A program made the translations under genes and the position numbers. The notes under the pieces are model-generated. The model saw nothing but the letters and a program-made list of their open reading frames with translations, was not told the origin of the DNA and ran no database searches. A stretch of DNA of 41,072 nucleotides, from NCBI GenBank assembly GCA_003427395.1, contig BFEA01000485.1, positions 691,318 through 732,389 on the forward strand, written 5' to 3'. Shown one piece after another: positions 8,560-18,462 of the stretch. The stretch is from Chara braunii. Lineage: Eukaryota > Streptophyta > Charophyceae > Charales > Characeae. The stretch's first letter is position 1; every line of letters begins with the position of its first letter.

Positions 8560-9750
8560 AGAAATAAAAAAGGGAAAGGTTCAGTGCGGCCATTCACGAG
8601 GCGAGGCCATTGTCAGCACTGAAGAGAAGAGAATGCAAGGCTGGACAACTCCAGTGCAATAAATCGCAGTTTCCCAGTGGGGCTGTACAGTAAGTGTTTG
8701 GCTTTGTAGTCTGTTTTCTTGTTTTGAGCCTTGTGGGACTTGATCCCGTGACCTGTAATTTGTATGTTTTGTTTGTTAGTTTTGAGCCCTATGGGACTTT
8801 ATCCTTGAGTCTGTCACTAGCAGTCTCTTTTTTGTAGCCTTAGGCCATTCAGCCTTTTCCTTTTGCCTTGTCATACGTCTAGGTCCCCTTTTCCTGCTGT
8901 TTCTGTCTAGATGCAGATGAGTATTGGGTTGCTGCCTTAGGCTGGGGGAGTCTGTCGTAGGCCTAGGCAGAGGGTAGAAGTAGCGGGCAGGAAATTTGGT
9001 TTGGGCCTTTTCACGTTTTGTTGGCTGGGGAAACTCTGCCCGTCCGTTGCTGGAGCGCTGCTGCTCTATTTTGGGCGAGGTCATCTTCTTCCTCGAAGCC
9101 CAGCCATAGCTGGGGTTGGGAAAGGAAGTTGAAGATCGCACTGCTGCTATTTGGCGGCTCTGCATGAGAACTTCAACAGGACTGTGTTGTTGGGTTTGAG
9201 TGCTGCCATCTTCCACTTGGCAGCCATGTCTGCTGTTCCTCCTCTCGAGGAACTTTGTCTCCTTCGAAGTGCTGGATCGGTTGTCTCCTTCTTCATCAGG
9301 ACTTCCAGCCGTGCGGGTGCTGAGCTGGCGCTGTTATCATTAGGGTTGCTGGTTCAGATTGGCACGTTGTGACAGCTGTGGGGTTACAGCTGCTACAGCA
9401 GCCATAGCCAGGGGTATGAGGTGGCGAGGAGGAAGAAAAAGACTCCTGCATACTTCGTTGAACACTTGTTTCTGGTTGTTCGGGGTTGTTGTAAACGCAG
9501 TTGTGATTCTTGGAACAAGTACTCTGGATTGATTGGAGGAGGATGAGGGATTGCAGAATTGAAATTCGTTTTTCAATTCTCTGTGTATTTTGAGCTTCGG
9601 CTGTGCAAATCTTCTCTCCGGTTTTGTGTGGAACGTGTGAATTCGTTGTGGATTGAAGTTCAATCGGGTACATAACACCAGCGTGGCGAAATAGTATCGG
9701 TCAGCTGTAGTGTCTTTACAAAGAGCTCACAGCTGTGGATGGACTACAAA
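8560..9750. other. No gene seen
   Basis: Contains a diverged tandem duplication near 8733-8820, built on GTTTTGAGCC(T/C)(T/A)(G/T)(T/G)GGGACTT. Two copies of GCCATAGC lie at 9103 and 9401. The open frames at 8776-9216 and 9296-9678 (minus) have no domain I recognise. Confidence 0.4.
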
Positions 9751-9752
9751 AC

Positions 9753-9906
9753 GTGGATGGACTACAAAGGCTCAATCCTACAGGACGTTTGGAGGTCTAG
9801 ATGACTCCACAGGTCAGCGCCAACGTATGAGATGCTGTGGATGGACTACAAAGGCTCAATCCTACAGGACGTTTGGAGGTCTAGACGACTCCACAGGTCA
9901 GCGCCA
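9753..9906 (+). repeat. 84-bp tandem repeat, two copies
   Basis: GTGGATGGACTACAAAGGCT begins at 9753 and 9837. About 70 bases to CTCCACAGGTCAGCGCCAA are nearly identical. A shorter partial unit (GTGGATGGACTACAAAACGT) precedes them. The array ends about 60 bases before the U6-derived sequence. Confidence 0.95.
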
Positions 9907-9969
9907 AGTCTTGATCTTTAAAAGTATGGAAAAATATTCTGGAAAACGAGGGAAATCTACAGGCTGGGC

Positions 9970-10068
9970 GTCGTCTAGGACATCCGTTAAAATTGTAACG
10001 ATAGACAGAAGATTAGCACGGCCCCTGCAGAAGGATTACATGCATAAATCCAGAATTGGTCCAAATAA
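9970..10068 (+). pseudogene. U6 snRNA-derived sequence
   Basis: Matches U6 along its whole length in order: GTC..TAGGACATCCGTTAAAAT, ACGATAGACAGAAGATTAGC, CGGCCCCTGC, AAGGATTACATGCATAAATC, AGAATTGGTCCAAAT. The ACAGAGA box that pairs with the 5' splice site is scrambled (GATAGACAGAAG). The AGC triad is kept. An A-rich AAATAAAAATAAATAAAT tail replaces the terminal T run. No TATA box is evident 25-35 bases upstream. I read it as a retroposed, inactive copy. Confidence 0.85.
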
Positions 10069-10089
10069 AAATAAATAAATCATTAGACT

Positions 10090-10320
10090 GGGTGTGTTTT
10101 GCAACCATTTGATACCTATCAAGTATGTCAGGCATATGTGCTATATCATGATATCCCTGCTTTTTTGTTCCTTAAACCGGTACACCTGCTGCTGGAGGTG
10201 GTGCTGACTGCAGGCCAAGCTTCTCTGAACCGTCAGCGGGGCACTTAGTTTTTCTGTAAGGCTGGCCTAACTGCGCGGATCTGGGTCCTCGGCAGGCCTG
10301 AGGCGCCCTGATACAGATGT
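10090..10320. other. No gene seen
   Basis: Unassigned sequence between the U6-derived copy and a Rep-A-related stretch. Confidence 0.4.
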
Positions 10321-10343
10321 GCCCGCCCTAAGTGAAGGTGGGC
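10321..10343. repeat. Stem-loop with CTAAGTGAA loop, second copy
   Basis: GCCCGCC / GGTGGGC stem around loop CTAAGTGAA. It is the same hairpin as 8467-8495 in the opposite orientation, at the outer edge of a Rep-A-related stretch. Confidence 0.65.
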
Positions 10344-10445
10344 CTAACGAATCCCGAGAGGCCCATTGCTGTCAATTTCGTATTGGGTGTCCAGGCAGTT
10401 GTGATGCGCCAGTTGGTTGAGGGAACCCAGGCCCGAGCAGCGAAG
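10343..10445 (+). mobile_element. Rep-A-related fragment, diverged
   Basis: Shares the order GTCAATTTCGTATT...GCAGTTGTGATGCGCCAGTTGG with 711-765 of the longest Rep-A copy (GTCAATTTTTGCAAAT...AGACAGTTGTCAGGCGCCAGTTGG). Similarity fades after about 10445. Confidence 0.5.
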
Positions 10446-10658
10446 ATTTTTCACGGCCTTCCAGGCCTTTCCTGAAATGCAGGCCCTGGGAAAGAATCGC
10501 AGCATCATACACAGACAGTTGGGAGCCCCAACCAAACGTGGCCCAGCAGCTGGGAATATTTTCTCCCGTTTGAAATTTGGACCAGTCGACGTAGGATGGT
10601 GGCTGTTGATACGGTGGGTTACATGGGTAACTGAGAGGTTGATGAGTTTTTTAGCATA

Positions 10659-11080
10659 GAATTGGTGTCTCACTCGGAGGAAGGCCCTAGCTTCAAGTCT
10701 GCTCTGCTGCTGTGCCCTCGGTGCATGGGTCCGAATCTGTTCTACTTCTTGGCTTTGATCCTTTTCCTTTCCTTCCAGACGTCTCGGTCTGGTCTCCCTG
10801 TCCCCTTTGGTCCTTTTCTGGTTTCTGGTGGCTGAGTTACGTATGAGATGTTGGTGACTATTCCGGGCTTTGAACCCTGTACTTGTAGTATAGAATTAGT
10901 GTCTTGTTTTGAGGAAGGCCCTGGTTTCGAGTTCGCTTTGTCCCTTTGTTCTCTTCAGTTCAACAAATCCGCTGTCGCACCGCATGGTCCTGAATCTGGT
11001 CTACTTCCTGACTCTGGTTCTTTTCTGTTCCCTTCTGACGCCTTGGTCTAATCTCGGTCTCTTTTTTCGTCTGGTATTTT
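10659..11080 (+). repeat. Tandem duplication, about 230-bp unit
   Basis: AGAATTGGTGTCTCACTCGGAGGAAGGCCC-type sequence at about 10659 recurs at about 10889. Both units then share a TCCTGAATCTG/TCCGAATCTG..CTACTTC..GGTTCTTTTC block and a CTTGGTCTAATCTC/CTCGGTCTGGTCTC block. The units are diverged, so the duplication is old. Confidence 0.7.
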
Positions 11081-11485
11081 GTAGACGCCTCAGGGCTGGT
11101 CTATTCCGCGGTCTATGGAGCTACAAATAGATACGATGAATCAGTTTCATCCTCCTCAACTCCGACGTGATATGACCCCTGATGAATACCGGGTGGCGAC
11201 CGGTCAAAACGCGGCGTAGGGTCGCGCCATCATCAGCTGGCAGTTCTTTCAAGATGTTGACGACACTATGCTTCATTAACTATTTTTTGCACGCGCTGGC
11301 TACGGCAGGCTGGGTTATTTGTAAATTTTATATTGACCTGTCGGGTCGTGTTCGGGAAAAACGAGTGTCATCGTGTGCTCTCATTCCCTAGTCTATTTCC
11401 TACTCCTTGTTCTAGTCCATGGATGTTCGCTTGGCTATTCTTCTCTGAAACGTGTATGTTGCTGTCTCATTTGTCATGCTGAACC
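11081..11485. other. No gene seen
   Basis: Unassigned sequence. Short frames only, with no recognised motif. Confidence 0.4.
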
Positions 11486-12060
11486 GTATTGCAAAAAACC
11501 AGCAGCTGCCACAGAGGCACAGCCTCCTGGGGAAAGAGCTCGCTGCCTGGAGCCTCATTCAGGCACTTGCCAGTTTGTGCGGCGGCGCTGCTGGAGCGCA
11601 GGCTCGCGTGCTGCTGTGTGCTAAGGGCAAGGTGATGTGCGGGTGCGGTCGTGCGAGAAGCAGGACGCTGCTGAGGGCTGCGCCATAGCCCAGCCTCCAT
11701 AGCGGGCTTGGGCTTGGACTACAGTGGGACGTAGAGGTGGTCTTCGGGTGTACAGAGGGAAGACGTGGGTGTAAGTCGACGGAGAGAGAGAAGGATGATG
11801 ATGATGATGTGAGGGTGGCGATGGTCTGCAGTGGGCGACATCTTCATGTACTTCGTTGGCTGCTGACGTCAACAGTTGCATTGTCAATTAGTAGGCAGAC
11901 AGTAGCTGTGTAGGAAGTAGGCTGGGCGCCGAGTCCCAAGTAGGGAGAAGGGCTTGGGCACTTATGTACTTATGTTGGTCTTGGCAAGAGCAAGCTCTCA
12001 TTGACATTTGGTTTTCAGTGTTACGATTCTCCATTGGTGTCTTTTATTTTTTTATTTTAT
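11486..12060 (+). mobile_element. Rep-A copy 3, middle and 3' part
   Basis: Follows 1030-1545 of the longest copy: GGCGGCGCTGCTGGAGCGCA, GTGCGGTCGTG, GCGCCATAGCC, GGTGGTCTTCG, GGAAGACGTGGGT, GATGTGAGGG, the TTGCATTGTCAATTAGTAGGC block and ATTCTCCATTGGTG. It loses similarity just after that point. Confidence 0.8.
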
Positions 12061-12191
12061 TACTTTATTCTGGGTTTTATTTTGTTTACTTGTTGCCTGA
12101 CTATTGATTGTCGGGGGCATGCTTGCTGGGGCACAGTCTCTTGTCTGTGGAACTCACTGTTTTGCAGGTATATAAAAACTTATTTGAAGTT

Positions 12192-12375
12192 CCCCAGACC
12201 AGAAAAAAGAAAAGGGGTCTGGTATCCCCTTCCTTTTATCTGAGAAGTTGAGGAGATGCCTCACTCAGATGAGAGAAAGAAAACAGGGTTAGGTATCCCC
12301 TTAGTCACTTGAAAAGTTGAGAAGATATCTCACTCGGGCCAGAGATCAGAAAAAAGGGGTTTNGTATGCCCTACT
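12192..12375 (+). repeat. 71-bp tandem repeat, about 2.6 copies
   Basis: GGTATCCCCTT recurs at 12221 and 12292, and a variant GTATGCCC at 12364. Each is preceded by an AGA..AGAAA..GGG(T/G)T block and followed by GAGAAGTTGAGGAGATGCC-type sequence. Confidence 0.8.
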
Positions 12376-12735
12376 CCTAGCATGGCAGACTGGACAAGTG
12401 TCTCAAGCTTTGGTATCAGACTGACAATGTTNTCGATTTTACAGCNACGGTGAAGGTTAAGGTAACCTTTCTCTGCNATAANATTCAGGTTGGGAACAAA
12501 TTTCAGAATAACAAGAGGCCAGAACAAGCAGCAAGCAAGAAAGTGGAAACATAATCCTTCTTAAATTTATTTGGTGGCCGACAAGCGGCNTGGTTCANGA
12601 GGAACATGCATCCCTGACCACAAGGTGTTCAAACTTTCAAGCCAGGGACANAATGAAGTGAGGAGTGAACTGAAATGTTGGAAAGAGAACTGACTCCNAA
12701 GGTTGAAAAAAAGTCACGCTTATACAGGATATANN
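12363..12735. other. Cluster of single ambiguous bases
   Basis: Eleven isolated N bases lie at 12363, 12432, 12446, 12477, 12482, 12590, 12598, 12651, 12698, 12734 and 12735. None occurs elsewhere in the window. They are unresolved consensus calls, not scaffold gaps. Confidence 0.99.
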
Positions 12736-12769
12736 AAATCGCCACGAGCTCGATTTGAAGTAGAGAAAG

Positions 12770-13198
12770 AAGAAAGAAGATGCTGAAAAGAATGCAGTTA
12801 TTGGGGTGAAGGGTAGAGGGAGCAGTGCAAGAAACGGAGGGGACAGTCACTAGGGCGCTACTCGCCGTAGGAGTGATGGGGGCTCTGGGAGTGTAAGGAG
12901 GAGAGGAAGTGCTTGGCGCACTGTAGCGCGCTTTGAATTTCTTCTGAAAATACTCCATCATGTCCGGGGATGGAGTCCTCTCATACCACTGCAATGCTGC
13001 TTTCTGGACACGGTGAAACTTTCTGGCTTTCAATGTGATTGTGCATTCTGGATATTTGCTCATATGTTTTTTTCGTTTTTTTTGAACTCTGTTGTTGTAT
13101 TTATTATTGGCAGCATGTCTTGAGGGAGCTTCCATCTTCACCAGTTCCAAAACAGTGCTGTGTTGCTCTGCTGGCAGCCCATCGTACGTATGTGCCAA
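12770..13198 (-). CDS. Possible coding remnant, unknown protein
   Basis: A minus-strand frame from 13198 runs about 145 codons before entering a leucine-rich, N-containing stretch. It is Lys/Arg-rich early (around NNRVQKKRKKHMSKYPE). A WYERTPSPDMMEYFQKKFKA segment follows, and then a Ser/Thr/Pro/Ala-rich tail. I recognise no family. The part around 12985-13090 is shared with the 3' end of Rep-A in three other places, where the frame is broken. The frame may therefore be what remains of a protein encoded by Rep-A (minus strand relative to the repeat), or a gene fragment picked up by it. The Ns nearby limit the call. Confidence 0.3.
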
Positions 13199-14682
13199 CC
13201 TGTGTAATGATTTGAAATTTTGGAGTGTTTATTTTCCCTTCTTTTCAATCTTTTGGTGATTTCTTCGGAATTCTTTTCACTGATTTTTTTTTAACAATGA
13301 AATGACCCCCCCCCTCCCCTCCCTCCCCCCCAGCAAAAGGCAGAGAGCACGACAGACCTTGCATTTTCAAGCCCATTCACGTAAGACGTCGGGCATCGCT
13401 CCATTAGCCTCCACATGTGCAAAATGAGACTAAATCCTCCGCTAGAACATGGAAAGATACATTGCCATAATTTTTGTCTTTTGTGCATGTGGGGAGTAGT
13501 GGAGTGAGGCCCGTTGTGGGTGTGGTAGGACTGTGAGCTGGATATGCCGGTAGAGCTATGGGAGTGGCTAGTGGTGGGTTTCTGAGATGAGAAAGTATTT
13601 AGTACTACTTACCGAATCATTGAAATTGTTTTGAGTTCAGAGAAGTCTCATCTCAGAAAGCTGCCAGTTACTTGTATGAAATTGTGAATTGTGCAATGCT
13701 CTTGCATGGAGTTGATTTAGATGGACTTGATTTGAAGTATATTTTTGTTTCTGATCTGTGTACAGAACCTGATGTGAGAAGCTTGCATCATACTCACACG
13801 CGAATTCGCAATGCTCGAATTGAAGCATGATAATGAGATGGCAGTTATGTCAAATAATAAATCTGTGTAAAGTAAAAGAGCAGGAGTATGAGGGGAAGGT
13901 ACAATGTTTTTGTCTCCTCTGACTCTTTTTCCACCTTAACTACTACTCTCATGCCACCTCACGATGGCAGCATGTCCATCTTCTGACCAGTGGCCACGTC
14001 CGTTCCATCCTAGACTGCCACACTGGACTCGATGGAACTTGTTAAGGTTCCCTCTGGCTGGCCAGCGCAGTCAGCACCGAGACTAGAACATCATGATCGC
14101 GGTATTCTGCTTTGAGCCTCACTGCTCGACACCTTGAGCACACACACACACATTGAGAGATTACACAAAATCCACACTGGAGTCCAGAGATGCAAAGTCC
14201 AGATATGGGCAGCTGAGAAATTCCGACAAATTATCACATTAAAGAGTTTCGGAGATCCAGTCACCAAGCGCTCAACAGCACAGAATTCAGCAACCCAATG
14301 CCAGCTTCCTCATCTAAGGTAGGTGACTCTCTTCTCTCCCTGGCTCACTCTCTCTCTCTCTCTCTCTCGGTGTTTTCTCTCTCAGTCTGACCCTCCTGGT
14401 CTTCTTCATGCATGTGCTCTACCTCCCTGTCTCTCTACTTGAGAATCTTGACTCTGAATACATCCGCTGCTACTGAGCTCTATCTCTACTACTAACTTAT
14501 GCGGCTATGGCCACCTTCCCTCTCAGTGCAGCGCTTGTTCAGCTGGAATACCTTGCAGCCTTGCACATAAGCTAAGTAATCATGTTTCATACCAGTCCGT
14601 GTGTAGGAACGCAGGAGGTTATCATGCGTTTTCCTCCAACCAAACTGTCCCTCGATAGTAAAGAGATCAAGCAAGCAGGAGG
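13199..14682. other. No gene seen
   Basis: Ordinary-looking sequence with a C-rich run near 13304-13331 and a short CT array at 14348-14369. The frame 14134-14322 has a few His residues in a zinc-finger-like spacing (HTHIERLHKIH) but no full C2H2 finger. Nothing else could be supported. Confidence 0.4.
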
Positions 14683-14770
14683 ACGGAAGCGCTGCTTATG
14701 TGACTCCACGAAATGCGAAAGCGCTGCTTATGCGACTCCACAAAATGCGGAAGTGCTGCTTATGTGACTT
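14683..14770 (+). repeat. 32-bp tandem repeat, three copies
   Basis: GCTGCTTATGTGACTCCAC-type units start at 14691, 14723 and 14755. They share GCG(G/A)AAG(C/T)GCTGCTTATG and differ at a few positions. Confidence 0.95.
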
Positions 14771-15649
14771 GTGTGTTGGAGGTCTGCAGGTGACCGACGA
14801 AGAAGAGGGTGAGCGGCCATAACCGGTAGTGGAGGAGGAAGACGACGGTGGCCATAGCTGCCCAGACGTCAACAGATAGAGCTTAGTGTGTGTATGTATG
14901 TGGACAGTCAGGGTCGTATGCGTGTGTGCATGTGCGTGAGTTGCGTGAGAGTGTCTGATGGTGGAGACAGTTCTGGAGTGGGAATTCTGACTAGCGCTCG
15001 GCGGCCATAGCCGTTAGTTGTGACGAGTTGACTTAAGCTGGGTTCCTGGCCGAAGGCTATATTTCTAAGTTTTCAGTGTGGGCGCAGTGCACCATCAGAA
15101 GCTTGTTGCTGATTCTGCGTCGACAAAGTTGTTTTGCCATCGGCACCTACATGTATGCATGTTGCCAGTGAAATTGAGACAAATCTGATTGCAGCAGCGC
15201 TTGAGCCGCCTTAATGAGCCTAGCAAAATGTGTCAGGACTGGACTGTAGGCTGTCTTTATATATCACTGGCAGGCCATGCCTGCGCCTTTTTGCCCTTTG
15301 GAGGGCTGAGATCTGCTTCTGTGCAGTTGGGATCCAACCATGTCCTGAGGTGCCTGGACCCTATAGAGCCTGGATGTGTCTGAAAACAATCACTGAGCTT
15401 TCAGGTCTGTGTATGATCTATGTCTGTCGTTGACGTCCTGAGCCCTGGAAATGTTTGTTCCTGGTCACCTAAAGGAAGAAGATAGCCATGTTCTTTTGGA
15501 CTGGAGTTGTATACACCTGGTCTTGCAATGAATCGGGACTGGAGTTGTACAAGGCTGGAAGCAGAGTTTCGTAGCTTTGCATGTGTCTGACTGCCAGGGA
15601 AAGAAACAAATAGATCTGCCGCTTCTCTTTCATTTTCCGTGCTTAGACC
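14771..15649. other. No gene seen
   Basis: Contains GCCATAGC at 14851 and 15004 and a short duplication of GACTGGAGTTGTA near 15499 and 15538. I see no TATA box at -30 of the U6 sequence that begins at 15650. Confidence 0.45.
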
Positions 15650-15722
15650 GTCCTTTGCGACGCCCATTAAATTTGGAATGATACAGAGAAGATTAGCATG
15701 GCCGCCCCTGCACAAGGATGAC
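15650..15722 (+). pseudogene. U6 snRNA-derived sequence, 5' part
   Basis: Reads GTCCTTTGCGAC..CCATTAAATTTGGAATGATACAGAGAAGATTAGCATGG in order (shown in part). The ACAGAGA box is intact at 15683-15689, as is the AGC triad after it. Three extra bases sit in GGCC(GCC)CCTGC. The U6 match stops at ATGAC (15718-15722), where the LTR begins, and resumes after it at 16953. No USE or TATA-like promoter was found upstream, so it was probably already a pseudogene before the insertion. Confidence 0.88.
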
Positions 15723-16952
15723 TGTTACATCTGAGCCTGCACACGGGTCGCGTTTCGGGGGTCCAACGGTTGCTGGGGGCCCCCAGGTCGCACGGCATTC
15801 ATACATGCTCCCTGGAGGCCCACGACCGACCTTAGGGCCACAGGATTCGATTTGAGGCAGCATTCATTTATGTATTTATTTATTTGCTGTCGTATTTTTG
15901 TCTGTTCAGGCGTCAGGCATCCTTTCGGACTTGCAGTTCTTCCGAACAGACTTTCGGACTTGCAGTTCTTCCGAACAGACTTTCGGTCTGTTCGGACAAA
16001 GGCCACGTTTTGAGCCTTCTTCGTCCGCAATCAGGCCCTTTCGGGCGAGGTTCGTGTTTGTCCAGTAGCGGACACTCCCTGCTGCATTAGCAGGGAGGGC
16101 CTGGACGTCCAGTAGGGACCCAGGCAGGCTGTTTCAGGCCAGGACCAGAGGCACACCAGCGAGGCCCAGCGCTACTTATAGCTGGGCCAGGCCACGGCAG
16201 ACACACAGTTCGAGTAGCTCGCTTCTTGGGCGACACGCTGCTGGACCAGCAGCGCCGGTACTTACCTGGACGCCATAGATGGAGTCCACGCCAGCGACCT
16301 GCACCAGAGGCACAGCGGCAGCTCGTACATGGTGGCCGTTACCTGCAGGTGAGAGAGTGAGGAGGGAGGCATCATCTTCTTCTTCCTGCTGTTCTCGCCC
16401 TCCATCTCCATCTCTTCTCTTCTTCTTCTTCTTCTTCTTCTTCTTCTTCTTCTTCTTCTTCTTCTTCTTCTTCTTCTTCTTCTTCAGACACAGAGAGTTT
16501 ACAGGCAGAGGGGACATCGGGCTGTGAGGCCCGGGATCTGATTTGACATTTTTTGGCAGACATTGATTGGACATTCGGTGGTGAGACTATTTTTGGACTT
16601 TGCTATCGCGATCTTGGTCTTCCCCCTCCTCTCCATCTTCATCTCGCCTCTTCCCCCATATCCTCATCCGTCGCATCTCCCCATGTGGATGCTCAAGGAG
16701 GGACCTTTCTTCTATGTATGAGGTACCTCCTCTCGCTCTAACACTTGTGGTGTATGACAGGGTGTGGTGTCAGTATCTGACAGGTCAGGTCATATCTTTG
16801 AGTCGTCTGTTGTGCTACATTGTGCTATCTTCGTATGTATCTGTATGTACGTTGCTTGTTGATGCTTTGCTGAATTTGCATTGGCCATTCGAGTCCTTTC
16901 CATCACTTTGCGGATCCTTGTCTATATATATCGCTCGATTGAGCATGTATCA
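15723..16952 (+). mobile_element. LTR-B copy 2, solo LTR inserted in a U6 sequence
   Basis: Starts TGTTACATCTGAGCCTGC and ends GAGCATGTATCA, the same termini as copy 1. It is flanked by ATGAC at 15718-15722 and ATGAC at 16953-16957, a 5-bp target duplication as LTR elements make. No primer binding site follows, so recombination between two LTRs has removed the interior. It carries a long CTT array and is otherwise collinear with copies 1 and 3. Confidence 0.92.
16412..16483. repeat. (CTT)n microsatellite
   Basis: About 22 CTT units inside the solo LTR. Frames through it give poly-Phe or poly-Glu and are not genes. Confidence 0.97.
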
Positions 16953-16985
16953 ATGACACACATAAATTGAGAAACGGTTGGGAAA
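16953..16985 (+). pseudogene. U6 snRNA-derived sequence, 3' part
   Basis: ATGACACACATAAATTGAGA then AACGGTT continues the U6 sequence that was cut at 15722. U6 normally reads ATGACACGCACAAATCGAGA then AATGGTCC. The first five bases are the duplicated target site. Confidence 0.85.
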
Positions 16986-17031
16986 GAATTTATAAACAGC
17001 AGCTGCCCCATGGGGAAGTAATGTCTGCAAT

Positions 17032-18462
17032 GAACTGCTTTCTGACAGCTTAAAATCATAGGATTCTACACCTGAAGGGCATGCATGACATCAATTGTTA
17101 CGATCCTGGTCATTCCCAAAGTGCAAAGTCACAATGAAAGACTATGCCTTCCAATTGCAAAAGAAATGAAATCACTTGCAAAGAGATAGAGACCAAAGAA
17201 GAGAGAAAGAAAAAGAAGATGAAGAAGAAGAAGAAGAAGAAGAAAAAGAAAAAGATGTACACCAGCAAGACCAATGACAAATCCCCCTTCTCTCTCCACC
17301 TTCCTCCTTCTCCTCCACTTCGCCAATCTTATTCTTCTTCCAATCCAATAATAATAATAACAAGGAGTGGATGAACCAGAATCAGTATCCGAAGTTCCCT
17401 CTTACTGCTGACACAACAACAGGTCGACCATAGCCATGACTTCCCCCTTCTTCCTCCTCTCACATGCCTAGGCTATGGCGGACTACTAAGGGCTCTTCCC
17501 TCCTGTGCAAAGGACAATGCAAAGCAGCTATGTCGCTGCACTCCTGTCCAAAGGACAACACAAAGCAGCTATGCCGCTGCTCACTAAGTCGCCATGCCGG
17601 ACTCTGCCTCGACCTTCCTTGGTGTGGCACTACCCCAACCGGGGCCTTCCAGATGCAGTGTCTAACAAGGTGATGAAGATGGTGTCCAGCATAGCCAGGT
17701 AGGTACCTCGCCACTCTCCTCCTTCGCCCCCTTCTTCCTCCTCCTCAGGCTAGGCTGCTCGCCATAGCCAGGCTGAGCGCCCAGCTGCTCCTCCCCTCCA
17801 GGCAGCGCTTCCCCAGTCCAGCGCTTGGCTCCAGCAGCATGTCGCCAATCCTTGCATACCGCAAATGAGGAGGAGCTGCTTGCTCCTCCCGAAGATATAG
17901 CGGCCTACTGGCCTCTTGGGCGGTGACTTCCTAGGCCGAGCGGCCTCCAGGCATCTGGTACCTCCTCCCTTTCGGAGGGAAACATCATTGCAGGCTCTGA
18001 TATCGTCCTGACAGGCCCTAGACTCAGGCCACTTGGACAGGTACCGGCCGACCTCTAACCTACCGCTACTGGGCCTCTAAAAATGCCAACACTGTCTTCT
18101 TCTGTTCGGCCTCCAGTACCCGACGCTTCTACACTACTTGAGTGGTACCGGCCTACCTGCTACTTGAGTGTTTTTCCACTGTTCTAAGTGTTGCGGCCTA
18201 CTCCCCCTACTTGAGTGTTTTCCCCGCTGCAACTCTCAAAGTCACGGGCACACGTAAATACCGGCCCTGCGGGGCCTTGCGGCTCACACACACACTCAGT
18301 CCAACAAACACTCAGACAGGCACGCGGACCAGCAGGCACCCATACACACACAGACTTAGAAATCACAGCAGAATGCGGGAATCTCAGCAAGGCATACATT
18401 CCAGTGGCAAATCCCAGAAATCCGCAGTGTTCTCAGTCTGTGTTTTGGCGGGTCATTAAACA
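17032..18462 (+). mobile_element. Rep-F copy 1, LTR-like repeat
   Basis: Collinear with 22023-23255 over more than 1 kb. Shared blocks are CCAATTGCAAAAGAAATGAA, GATGTACACCAGCAA, AATAATAATAA, CCATAGCCATG, GGCTATGGCG, TGTGCAAAGGACAA, CTTTCCAGATGCAGT-like sequence, GAGATATAGCGGCCT, GGTACCGGCCTACCTGCTAC and AGTGTTTTCC. It ends GTCATTAAACA. Both copies can be read as TGTC...ACA, which fits an LTR. I see no target duplication or primer binding site, and the left end could be as far right as about 17098. Confidence 0.7.

Noticed and set aside
14134-14322. C2H2 zinc-finger-like frame
   Set aside because: Only scattered His residues partly caused by an AC repeat. The paired Cys residues are missing.
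16279-16574. Poly-Phe/poly-Glu frames
   Set aside because: They read through the CTT array inside the solo LTR.
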